Source of the DNA: a virus
Strand: one strand, 5' to 3'
IMG/VR virus record: IMGVR_UViG_3300020411_003161
Location: 1-64,000 of that record
DNA: 64,000 nucleotides
Below, in pieces: positions 44,795 to 56,400 of the stretch (position 1 is the stretch's first letter; the number at the start of each line of letters is the position of its first letter). The position numbers and the translations under genes were made by a program. The notes under the pieces are model-generated. The model was not told where the DNA came from, ran no database searches, and saw nothing but the letters and a program-made list of their open reading frames with translations.

Positions 44795-45104
44795 TTATAG
44801 ATACCGTTGGTTTTTGTAATATTTCTTGTATCACTAAATCTATATCAGATACATCTACATCTACATCTGGTGATATTTTCGCTGTATGTTTCACATCAAC
44901 TCCATTTACCTTTAAAAAGAGTTCAATAAATCTCTCTTTCTTCTCAGGAGACTTCTTCCAAAGTTCAGCGTATTTTCTCCTTCGTCTTGAAGAACTACCA
45001 CGTATTTGATCTAACTCATATGCTAAACTAAATTCAGCAAAAGTATACCTAGCCAAACTCCATTTAATATTTGACTGCGACCAAGTTGTTCCTCTAACAC
45101 TCAT
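44784..45104 (-). CDS. Small protein in fibre block, unknown function
   Basis: 106 residues starting MSVRGTTWSQSNIKWSLARYTFAEFSLAYEL. A basic centre (RGSSSRRRRKYAELWKKSPEKKERFIELFLKV) is followed by an acidic segment (SPDVDVDVSDIDLVIQEIL). It looks helical in the middle and may bind nucleic acid or a partner protein. AAGGA lies upstream of the ATG and an ATATTTAT element lies 19 bases upstream. I do not recognise it. Confidence 0.65.
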   Translation of the reverse strand: MSVRGTTWSQSNIKWSLARYTFAEFSLAYELDQIRGSSSRRRRKYAELWKKSPEKKERFIELFLKVNGVDVKHTAKISPDVDVDVSDIDLVIQEILQKPTVSISVA

Positions 45105-45123
45105 AATACACTATTCCTTATGT

Positions 45124-45131
45124 ATAAATAT
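45124..45131 (-). promoter_or_regulatory. ATATTTAT element upstream of 45104
   Basis: The minus strand reads CAACATATTTATACATAAGGAATAG, 19 bases before the ATG at 45104 and just upstream of its AAGGA. Confidence 0.5.
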
Positions 45132-45161
45132 GTTGGTTGTTGTAAAAGATTGATGTAGATT

Positions 45162-45890
45162 TTATATTCCATATATTCCTCTATACACATTAAAATTTTG
45201 GTTTATTTGATTTTCATTTAATGCAATTCCATTATAAAACAACACCGGACCAACATAACCTGTAATCTCATCAGTTGTTGCAGTAGTTGATGTGTTACTA
45301 TAACCACTTATGTAAGTATAATAACTTGTATTAATAGCTGAAGTAACAATTGTTCCATAATCTGTATTAGCTAATACTCCATTATGATATAATTTAGTGC
45401 TCCCATCTCTATCACAAGTCCATGCAACATTTACCCAATTACCAGTCCATGTTTTAACTGAATCTACATTTACATAAACATCATTCATTCTACACCTCAT
45501 CGAACCACTATAAAAAACCATCAAATATCCTGAGAAAGGGCTCCATTTATTAAAAATATAAGCTGTATCTGTAGTTGTTAATTTTATCCACATTTGAATA
45601 GTAAAATCATTAGTACCTATATCAAAATCACTATCATCAATTATATAAGCAAAATCATCCGTTCCATCAAAACTCCAATGTCCTTCTGATTTTGAATCAG
45701 CACCATTTATCATGGTAAAATCATTTTCATATGCACTCAAATCTCTAATATAATTAGGAGGAGTTCCACCATTCTCACCCATCGAACCATAATCATATGG
45801 ATCCAAATGTAATACAAGATTATCATTTTGTACAACCTCACCACCACCAATGAAGTGTCCATCGCTATCTATACCAATATTAATACCCAT
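45162..45890 (-). CDS. LamG-type adhesin-like protein
   Basis: 242 residues. The LamG pattern is complete: DNLVLHLDPYDYGSMGENG, WSFDGTDDFAYIIDDSDFD, TNDFTIQMWIKLTTTDTAYIF, WVNVAWTCDRDGSTKLYHNG and ITGYVGPVLFYNGIALNENQINQNFNVYRGIYGI. It is the last of three tandem LamG genes joined by one-base overlaps. A glycan-binding virion protein is expected. Confidence 0.85.
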   Translation of the reverse strand: MGINIGIDSDGHFIGGGEVVQNDNLVLHLDPYDYGSMGENGGTPPNYIRDLSAYENDFTMINGADSKSEGHWSFDGTDDFAYIIDDSDFDIGTNDFTIQMWIKLTTTDTAYIFNKWSPFSGYLMVFYSGSMRCRMNDVYVNVDSVKTWTGNWVNVAWTCDRDGSTKLYHNGVLANTDYGTIVTSAINTSYYTYISGYSNTSTTATTDEITGYVGPVLFYNGIALNENQINQNFNVYRGIYGI

Positions 45891-46621
45891 CAGATATCAA
45901 ATCTCCCTCTATCAACACTAAAATTATAAGCAACCTCATCTGCAGATAGTGTTTTTTCGTAGACTCTAACGATAGCTATCTTACCATCAAAATATTTTGG
46001 TTTACTCGAACCACTCGTTTCATCCTTATGTCCTATTTTAAGATTTGTATTATCAAGACCAGCAACAGTGAGATTTGGATTTGTTGTGCTTTGTGCCTCA
46101 AACTTACCATTCAAATATATTTTGGTTAATGGTGTTGTGGCATATGTACCAACAACACAATAATATTTATTTGTAGTTAAAGTGCCCGTTGTCGAAGCTA
46201 TAGCATGAGAAACACCATTAACACCCATTCTTAAAGTTCCATCATTTACTAAATCGATACCAAAAGAACCTTGACCATCACCTTGTGTCACCAAACCACC
46301 CAACGAACCAATAACAGTATTCGATTTAAACCAAACTTCAATTGATAACTGTGATGTAGCACTAGCAAAAGATAGTTTTTGACCTATATCTACATAATCA
46401 TTAGTACCATCAAACTCAAACATCGGACCTTTAATATCCGTAGTGTCTAACCCCAATCCATTTACTAAGGTTGGATGTGTAGTGTTACCACTCAAATCAG
46501 TCCAAGTTGTACCTGTATTATCATATGATTTTTTATTACCAGCATCCAAATAAAGAAGTAGATTATCCCTTATAGGATGTTTTCCACCAATAAATCTTTC
46601 CGAAGTTGATTGTAACCCCAT
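45890..46621 (-). CDS. LamG-type adhesin-like protein
   Basis: 243 residues; LamG signatures: DNLLLYLDAGNKKSYDNTGTTW, FEFDGTNDYVDIGQKLSF, LSIEVWFKSNTVIGSLGGLV, KYYCVVGTYATTPLTKIYLNGK and FDGKIAIVRVYEKTLSADEVAYNFSVDRGRFDI. It is the middle gene of the LamG triplet. Compared with its neighbours its binding-loop regions differ strongly while the core strands are conserved, suggesting diversified ligand specificity. Confidence 0.85.
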   Translation of the reverse strand: MGLQSTSERFIGGKHPIRDNLLLYLDAGNKKSYDNTGTTWTDLSGNTTHPTLVNGLGLDTTDIKGPMFEFDGTNDYVDIGQKLSFASATSQLSIEVWFKSNTVIGSLGGLVTQGDGQGSFGIDLVNDGTLRMGVNGVSHAIASTTGTLTTNKYYCVVGTYATTPLTKIYLNGKFEAQSTTNPNLTVAGLDNTNLKIGHKDETSGSSKPKYFDGKIAIVRVYEKTLSADEVAYNFSVDRGRFDI

Positions 46622-47430
46622 TATGTTAATCCATATCTGTTTGCATGTAATCTATAATTGTGTAAAATTTCAGTATTGTCTAATAATTTATTATAAAATA
46701 ATATAGGACCAATCGCAGAACTTGAAGCATACCATGCACTAGCTGGTTTTCCATATAATATAGATCCAATAACAGCAACATCAGGATTACTTAAAGTACC
46801 AGCACTAGACCAATTACTTGAATTTCCCATTGTTTGTGTTGTTGATTGTGAAACCCCATTTATATATAATTTATTATTCGAAACAGTTCTACTATATGTC
46901 CAAGCTATATTGTTCCATTGACCTGTAGCTAAATTTGATGTTGTTGCAAATGCATAAAATGTATTTGTTGGTTTAATCAAACAAACTAATTTAGTACCAG
47001 TGGTTTCTTGGTCAGTATCTGTTGTCCCAAATGAAAAAGCCTTTGCATTACCAGAAGAATAATTTCCTTTTGAAAAAAAAGTTTCTTCTATCTGACTTAT
47101 CCGATATACCCACATCTGTATTGTAAAATCCCCTGTACTACCATTGACAAAAGAATTACTAGTCATTGACATATAATCATTTGTACCATCAAATTTAAAA
47201 TTATTATAATAACCACTTTGTAGTAAATCAGAATTATTTATATTAGCAAATGAAAAATCATTTCCCGATGGACCATTTACTCCAGATAAATCTTCCAACT
47301 TCAATGCGGTGTCTCCACTATAAGATTTTTCGTCTGCGGGATCTAAAAACAATTGTAGATTATCCCTTATTGGTCTGGTGGGTGTGACTAAATATCCACT
47401 GGTTGATGTACTTCCCATATTAACAGGCAT
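46621..47430 (-). CDS. LamG-type adhesin-like protein
   Basis: 269 residues; LamG signatures: RDNLQLFLDPADEKSYSG, FKFDGTNDYMSMTSNSFV, GDFTIQMWVYRISQIEETFF, WNNIAWTYSRTVSNNKLYINGVSQ and AIGPILFYNKLLDNTEILHNYRLHANRYGL. It is the first gene of the LamG triplet and follows the giant 3080-residue fibre by two bases, with GAGGA upstream of its ATG. It probably works on the same virion structure as that fibre. Confidence 0.85.
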   Translation of the reverse strand: MPVNMGSTSTSGYLVTPTRPIRDNLQLFLDPADEKSYSGDTALKLEDLSGVNGPSGNDFSFANINNSDLLQSGYYNNFKFDGTNDYMSMTSNSFVNGSTGDFTIQMWVYRISQIEETFFSKGNYSSGNAKAFSFGTTDTDQETTGTKLVCLIKPTNTFYAFATTSNLATGQWNNIAWTYSRTVSNNKLYINGVSQSTTQTMGNSSNWSSAGTLSNPDVAVIGSILYGKPASAWYASSSAIGPILFYNKLLDNTEILHNYRLHANRYGLT

Positions 47431-47432
47431 AA

Positions 47433-50400
47433 CTAATCCTCATCTACTGGTGTTAACGATATCTTAAACTTCTTTCCAGTTAGATTATTAATTACATACA
47501 AATCATCCTTACCCTCTTGCAGTGTCCAATCACCTTTCGTACCATCAACCTTATTACCCTCTTCCCTATCCATATTGGAAAGCTGAAGGTCAGTGGTGTA
47601 TACATTTCTCCATCTCAAAGTTGTTGAACCCAAATCATGAGTTGCAGAAGCACCAGGATCTATATCACCAGTTACAGTTAATGTCGAACCATCGAAAGTT
47701 AGATTAGCCTCACCATCTAATTCAGTTGTAGTTGAACCTATGGTTACAAGTCTATTTTCAGTTTGATTATTTAAGGCTGTAATAGTTCCACCACTACCAC
47801 CAGAACCACCAGCTCCCCATTCCAATGTTGTTCCACTTGATGGCCATTTCAATACATCACCAGAAGTTCCTGTTGTATTTGGTATTGTATATTTCCCATC
47901 TATAGTTACAGAACCACTACTGAAGATACTACCCGTTATGTAGATGTTTCCAGGTGTTCCACTCGTTCCACCATCTGAATGTAATCCCCTATCCCCACTT
48001 CTCAAATATAAATCACCACCAACCCCAGCAGTAATTCCAGTAGCACCAGTATTAGCACCATCTCCAGCGGCTATGATAATATCTCCACCCCTACCAACCT
48101 TTGTGTCGGTAGCAGATGATGAAGCGAAAGCGCCTTGCCCCTTTAGGGATATTGTATTTGGCGAACTAAAGGATGAGGTGTGTGATGAGTTGAAACTAAT
48201 CTGTGGATTTAAATTTATACCATCAGCATTACTCGCCGATACATCAAACAACACAGCCTTTGGATTGACTTGTGTAAAAGATACGGACCTATTCGTAGCC
48301 AATTCCAAACCATCTCTGGTAAATTTAAAAAACTCACCTCTGTTTAGCTGTGCATTTATACCTTCAGGTGAAACCTCAACAACTGGTTTTGAACCCACAA
48401 CAACACTAAAGTTATCAAATAAAACTATGGGTGTAAAAAATTCTCCCAATAGATCTTGGTTTGTGGTGACAGGATTGTATCCCAATCCCATACCGTGATA
48501 TGCGTTATCATATCTCTCACCTGAATTGTTTTGGTCGAAAGTAGTTGCTCTTCCCCCAATAAGTTCGTTTATCAAAACTAAGCTAACATTTCCAGTTTTG
48601 TCACTATTGGTGTTATTGGTGTAGTTAGATGAAAAGTTATGCCATTTATTCCAATCCTCATGTGTGAAGGTTCTAGTAGGATGCTCATATGAGTAGGAGA
48701 ATGCTGTTCTTTGTGCAACTACATCACTTCCTATTTTTAACTGTAGAATTATTCTAAATGTCATACCTATTGTTCTATTCTGCCATGATGTGGAAACACC
48801 AGGTGTGATGCTAACCCCACTCAATGTTTTTCCAAAATGATTCTGAAAGACATAATCATTATAAAGTAAATCTGGTATTAAGTAACTTCCACCAAAAGTT
48901 ATACTAGAGCCAGGTTCCAAAGTCTGTGAGGTGGATGATTGTTGTGTCAATGTAGTTTTAAAGCTAAATCCCAATGCCGATGTACCATCTTTGATGTCAT
49001 TATTGAAACTAGCAGAGACTGCTAGAAAGTTATCCCCAAATGGTGTCACATCCGAAGCCCTCTGAAATCTTCTATCCTCATTTGTCATTGATTTATTAGC
49101 AGGAGTATCAGCGTAGTCCTCACTTATAAGTTGATAATCCAAATCATTTCTACCAACGACATAAGAGGAAGATACAGTTCCAAGACCACCAATACTTGGG
49201 TTGTTCAATGAATAAACCCCATCATCAGCAGCATTCCTTACAGTTGGTGTATCAATTGTCCACGAAGAAACATTATCAATAATCGGATATGATGCACCAG
49301 CACCAGGTCTTTCGAAAGATAGATTTGTCAATGGTTCGGATGTATCTGGTAAGGTAGAGAATTCAAAGTTAGCACCAACCCTCAATTGACTCGTATCATT
49401 ATCCTTAAATTCCAATCCAACCATATTATCAGCAGAAGAGGTTAGAGCTATGGATTGTGTTAAACCAGCCCCAAAGGATTTAGATATAGCACTGTCACCC
49501 AATATCCATCCACCGATTGAACCACTATCAGCACTAATATTATTTGCAATTAAATCACCACTTAGCTGTGCAGCTGAAGCTGTTATCTGTCCATTGGATT
49601 TCAATATTAAATTATTACCAGTGTCATTTATCTGTGTACCACTTATATCAAAACCACCGATAACTCCTGAACCTGTTGCATTGATACTCTCAGCAGTCAA
49701 CCTACCTTGTATCAAAGCATTTGAAGCCGTAAGTTGTCCAGTAGAACCTGTTATTGAAAATACATCCCCACCACCAGCTCCAGCTGATAACTTACCCTCT
49801 TCTAATTTCAATCCACCTATGTTTCCAGCACTAGCACTTATGGTTCCAGCCAAATCTGCTCCGACAGCCGTTAGTATTCCACCATTGGTTAAACTAAAGG
49901 ATCCAGCAGAAATCTGATTTGATGATATATTTATTCCACCAATATCACCACTACTTGCAGATACCTGACCTTCTATTGTCACATCACCATTCTGAGCTAA
50001 TGTAAACTTATCTGATTGTATTTTTAGATTTCCATTTGAACCACTTATATATGTGCCTGTGGAAGAACCAAAATAAAATTTAGAAGAACTTATATCAAAT
50101 CCACCCTCATCATATCGTAGATGTGAACCAGTCAATTCCCCAATATGTGCTTTTGTAATGCTTTTACTTACTTCTAATTGAATTCCAGTTTCTCCAAACG
50201 AACCTGAACCTAAAGATATAGATGGTACAGAAGAATCAATTACTATTCCATTTTGTTCTGGCGAACTAACCTCATTAAGAGTTAGTCTCACTGTCATTTC
50301 ATTTATAGCAAATGTTCCGCTTGATTGGTCTGGAAACCTTATTTTTGCACCAACAGTCTGCCCAGCCGTATATGAATAATTTGTTGTGTCTTCTCTTTCT

Positions 50401-53400
50401 ATTTCATTTGTATTATTATCAGAACCAACTATATTTACAGGTGTTTGATCCACACCATCCAATATTACTATTAATTGAGCAACACCACTATCGCTGGTAT
50501 CTGTAGTTGAACCTGTGTATTCAGCCTTTACTATCGTACCATCAAATTCCCTCTGTGAAGTTCCTATCATCGTCACATCCACATCACCAGATGTGTCACT
50601 ACTACCATTTACACCAGAGGTTAATAAGAAGTCTGTCGATGAACCACTAGCTTTTATTTGTGTTGAATTTATTAAAAATCCACCTATGACACCAGCACTT
50701 GCAGTTATTGCACCACCTTTTAATGCAAATGTACTTGAACTTATTTCTAATTCACCATCAGAACCACTTATGAATTGTGAACCAACAGCACCTTTATTCC
50801 CAAAAACAAATGTCGAACCGCTAAATTCCAATTTAGATCCTGATATCTGTACTCCTGCTTGGTTTATGTTAAGAGCAGTTAAGTTTGAAGACGAATCATT
50901 ATTAAGAGCAGTAACACTCAATTCTATACTACCAGTTGTAAGTTCAATCTGACTCAACCTTTGGTCTTGAGAACCCGTTGTATCGTTTATAGATGATACA
51001 CTAAGATTAATGCTACCAGTCTCTAACTCTATCTCAGACAATCTTTGATTTTGAGAACCTGTAGCGGTGTTCAATGAGGATGTTGTAGCTTCTATCGCAG
51101 ATACACTTAAATTTATACTACCAGTTGTCAACTCAATTTGACTCAACCTTTGGTCTTGTGAACCTGTCTCTTGATTTATTGAAGCCACACTTAGGTTTAT
51201 GCTACCAGTCTCCAACTCTATTTGACTCAACCTTTGGTCTTGAGAACCCGTTGTATCGTTTATAGATGATACACTAAGGTTGATACTACCAGTTTCTAAT
51301 TCGATTTGTGATAATCTATTATCCTGCGAACCTGTCGTCTGTTTTATCGATTCAACGCTTAGGTTTATGCTACCAGTGGTTAATTCAATTTGACTCAACC
51401 TTTGGTCTTGTGAACCTGTCTCTTGATTTATTGAAGCCACACTAAGATTAATGCTACCAGTCTCCAATTCGATTTGTGATAATCTATTGTCTTGTGAGGA
51501 TGTAGTTTGATGTATTGAAGATACATTGAGATTAATACTACCAGTTTCTATTTCAATTTGACTTAACCTTTGGTCTTGGGAACCAGTTGTTTGTTTTATT
51601 GCTTCAACGCTTAATTCTATACTACCAGTTGTCAGTTCAATTTGCGACAACCTATCACTCTGCGAACCTGTTGTATCGTTTATAGATGATACACTAAGGT
51701 TGATACTACCAGTTTCTAATTCAATTTGACTTAACCTTTGGTCTTGGGAACCAGTTGTTTGTTTTATTGCCTCAACGCTTAGATTTATGCTACCAGTGGT
51801 TAATTCTATCTCAGCCAATCTCTGATTCTGTGTGGTTATGGAATCGTTTAATGAACCAGTTGTTGTGTTCAATGATGCTGTGGCACTTTCAATTGCAGAT
51901 ACACTTAGATTTATACTACCGGTAGTCAATTCTATGTCAGCTAATCTTTGATTTTGTGTAGCTATAGAAGTATTCAATGAGCCAGTTGTTGTGTTCAATG
52001 AGGCAGTGGCACTTTCAATAGCACTAACAGATAAGTTTATACTTCCTGTGGTTAGTTCTATATCAGCCAATCTTTGATTCTGTGTAGCTATAGAAGTATT
52101 CAATGAACCAGTTGTCGTATTTAAAGAGGCTGTAGCAGTTTCAATAGCACTAACACTAAGATTAATACTACCAGTTGTCAACTCTATCTCAGCCAATCTT
52201 GCATCTTGTGTTGTTATTGAACTTTGTAATGAACCAGTTTCAGTATTCAAAGAAGTTGTTGTAGACTCAAGAGCACTCACAGACAAATTGATACTTCCAG
52301 TAGTTAATTCGATTGAACTTATTCTTGAATCTTGTGAAGTTATTGAATTTTGTAAAGATGCTGTTGTAGCATTTAATGAACCAGTAGTTTGACCTACAGA
52401 AGCTGTGCTCTCATTTAATGATGATACACTAAGATTGATACTTCCAGTAGTTATTTCAATTGCTGATATTCTAGCATTATGAGATCCCGTTGTATTATTT
52501 AATGAGGTAATTCCTAAATTTATACTTTGTGTGGTTGTGTTTATTGATGCTAAAGATTTAGATACATCACCATCTGATATGGCTAATGAACCAGTAATTG
52601 TTAGGGTGCTATTATCCCATTTAAATTTATCCTTTAAACTAAATTGTCCACTACTATCCAAATAAACACCAGTATCCGCTGTACCAAAAGTCCCCGCACC
52701 AGTGAACAACTTATTAGACTGCATTTTTATACCACCGATTGAACCAGTATTAGCAACTATTCCACCCTGTAAGAAAACATTCTCCCCATACAAACCAAAA
52801 CCAGCATTAGCAGGATTTGTACCATGTAGTTTTTCTTGACTTAATCCACTTAAATCTCCAAGTCTTGTTTTTAATTGTATATCATAAATAGCACTTCCAG
52901 TTCTTTCTACAACATCAATATAAGGTGTTGTAGAATCATTTGGATTTGCATTTAATCTTATAAATCCCGTACCCTCTTTTCCAGTCGATACAATTACTTG
53001 TCCAGGTTCATAAGTTGTAGCAATTGAAGCGCTATCACCAAGGGAACTTGTATCATTTGTTCCAGGAAGTGAACCACTATATCCACGTTTCACATATAAC
53101 TTACCACCAATATCTGTACCACTTTCTGGATTATTTCTTGACGAACTTTCAACCAACATATATTCTGTTGAGAAACCTGTATCTGTTACTTTCTTTGCAG
53201 ATATTATTTCATTTGCCACAAATCCACCAATATTTGCAACACTCATAGTTGTAGCAGTAGAAGCTAATTGTGTAGAACCAGTAATAGTAGTTGAATTACC
53301 AACATATAATTGCCCACCAACTGCATTGACTGTTTCTTTTTCAAATACAGTTGTCGATAGTGTTCCCCTAATGGTTATGTTTTCAAATTCAGCACTTCCA

Positions 53401-56400
53401 TTACCAGCAGAATCTAATCTAAATCCTTTAACTCCACTTGCAAAATCATTAGTTTCTATAATACCACTAGATCTTAAAGTTAGATTTGAACCAACTATCG
53501 TTTCACTACCTAATGTCCAACCACCAATAGTTCCACTTGTTGAAGTTAAAACTCCAGCACTTGTAACTTTAAATACTGAACTTGCGCCTAATGCAATTCC
53601 ATCTGTCCCCAAATAAAGTCCCGTATTAGAGTCAGTTAATGTTGCTTTACTGCCAAGTGTTATTTTTGGAGTAGTAGGATCTAATAAAATATTCGTTGCT
53701 GATAGTGTAGAACCTATTGTCCACCCACCTATAGTACCTGATGTTGATTTTAAAACTCCAGCATTGGTTACACTGAAAGGTGCATCACCAAATGTAGAAT
53801 CACCTAATTGTATTCCGGTTGAACCCAATTGAATATAATCAGAATCAGTTCCAGAATAGATATCCGAAGTTCTTATATTCCAATTAGCAATTGTCCCAGC
53901 CTTAGCTGTTAATGAACCAGCATTGGTAACTTGAAATTCATTTTCATCACCAAGAGAAATTCCATCTGAACTTATAAAAACTCCATCATTACCATCAGCA
54001 GCAAATGTAGCTTTATCTCCTATCTTTATGTTAGCACTAAAAGTACCAGTAGCACCAGTCAAATCCCCACTAAATACACCTGAAGTGAAATTGACAGCAC
54101 CAGCAGAAGATATTGTAATTCCACCATTACTTACTGCTGTGCTATAATCAGCATCATTTCCCCACCACATATTACCTGAAGAATCCACACTCCAAGCATT
54201 AGTACCAATCTCTATTGAACCACCAGTAATAGATCCTTTAAAAGTAGCCGCACCATCTGCTGCTATTTTAAATTGATTAGAACCTAAAAAACCAGCCCCC
54301 AATGTTATATGACCTGCGCTTGTAAATGTATCATCAGCCACTTCAGTTCCGATATAAATAGCATTACTATCTACAGTCCACCCACCAATACTACCCTCAT
54401 TAGCAGTTATTTTTCCACTAATGTCAGCTGATGTCAACTTAGCTGCAGATGCTGTAATCTGTCCCGTTGAACCTGTAATTGAAAGTTGATGTGAATCGGA
54501 ATGTATTCCTTGACTTTTAATAGTTATTCCACCAATACTACCTTCATCAGCTGTTATTTTTCCACTAATGTCAGCAGTTGTTAATTTAGCTGCAGAAGCT
54601 GTTATTTGTCCAGTTGAACCCGTAATTGAAAGTTGGTGTGAATCAGAATGTATTCCTGCATTCTTAATTGTTATTCCACCAATCTGCCCAGTTGTGGCGG
54701 TTATATTACCTGATATTTTTGCAGCTGAAGCAGTTATTTGTCCCGTTGAACCTGTAATTGAAAGTTCATGTGAATCTGAATTTATTCCAGTACTATCAAT
54801 TGTAATTCCACCAAAAGAACCCTTTGTAGCAGTTATATCACCATCTATCTTAGCTGCTGAAGCAGTTATTTTACCAGAAGAACTTAATACCAAATTCCCA
54901 TCAGTACTTACAATCGCAATTGGATTTATTACAAAACCAGCAATAGATGCTGATTTGAAACTTGCGAAACCTTTTGAGTCTATACTTGAAGAAGCATTTG
55001 TGGCAGTAGAAGCAACTCCCCCAATTAGTGCTGGAGTTCGTATAGCATTTGCAGTTAAATCAGCATCAATAGTAACACCACTTCCAATTACTCCAGCACT
55101 CGCTTCAATAGTTCCATCTGCTTTGACTTGAAAATTAGAAGAAGATATAAAGTATTCTGTTCCAGTTGCAGCGCCACTTATGTAAAAATTAGGAGTTACA
55201 GGCTCATCAGGTGGTGAGAAAAAAGCATTATCACTAACACCAAAACTACCAATTGAAGCTGATACAAATCTGGCGAATCCCTTAGAATCTATAGATGATG
55301 AAGAGTTTTGTTCGGTTGATGCAACTCCACCGATTGTAGCAGGTGTTCTTAAACTATTTACTGTCAATCCAGCATTAATTGTTGCATTAGCACCAATTAC
55401 TAATGTATCATTATTTGGATCTAAATGAAAATCAGATGAACTTATCTCAATATTATTATTAGCACCACTTATGAATTGAGTTGTAGTATTACCAACAAAA
55501 AATTTATCGGTTCTTATATCCAACTCAGATGGTATACTTCTAAATTTTAAAAATGAATTAGCGCTTCCATATAACTCTAATCCAACTCCTTTATAATCAT
55601 CATCGGTAGCAGTTGGTAAAACAGAACCACTAAATAACATAACCCCCGTATTACCATTTGAAAAACCAGTATATTCTTTTGATTTTAAATAAGCACCACC
55701 ATCTCTAGCAGCCATTTCAAAACCATCACCAACAGCATCACCAGTATATAATGAACCACTTATTAAATTATCATTACCCTCAATAAAAAGAGCTGAACCT
55801 GTAAATGTTTGTTCTGATGAAGTTATTTCTATATCAGTATTTAATAAACTTCCCGTATAATATTGTGCTATATCCCCATTTGGATTTTTAATTCTTAATC
55901 TAAAAACAACAGGAGTATTTCTTCTAAAATCATTTGGAACAGGAACTTTATATTGATGGGACAATATATTCAAACCAGCAGAATCATCTACTGGAACCTC
56001 ATAATTACTTCCACTTATTTCATATGTAGATAATGTAGTATATTCTGTAGCTTGAGTATTTGATTCTTTATATGAAAGTTCAGCAAATCTCGCTTGACCA
56101 CCATTAGTTTGTAAATGTGAAGCACTAACATTGACATAACTTCTTGATACATGGGTATCACCAGTATCAAATTCAATACTCTGATTAATCTCAAAACCAC
56201 TCTGTAATAAAGTTGGTGTAGGAAAAAGTATTGGAGAAGTGTTTTGGTAATCTTTTCTTATTTCATATTCAAAGGTACTTCTTATATTATATGCATCATC
56301 AAATTCACCTGGAGTATATTGTGAATCAAGAGAACTAACTATATAAAATTTAGCCATTCCATCAGCTATTTCTGCAGAAGTTCTCAATGGGTTTTTCTTT

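Noticed and set aside
47944-48498. Plus-strand open frame of 184 codons
   Set aside because: It lies antisense within the 3080-residue fibre gene. Its Pro/Ser/Val-rich product mirrors the Gly/Thr/Ser codons of the sense strand, and it has no ribosome binding site. The same applies to 54568-55131, 49450-49917, 50515-50952 and the other long plus-strand frames in the fibre block.
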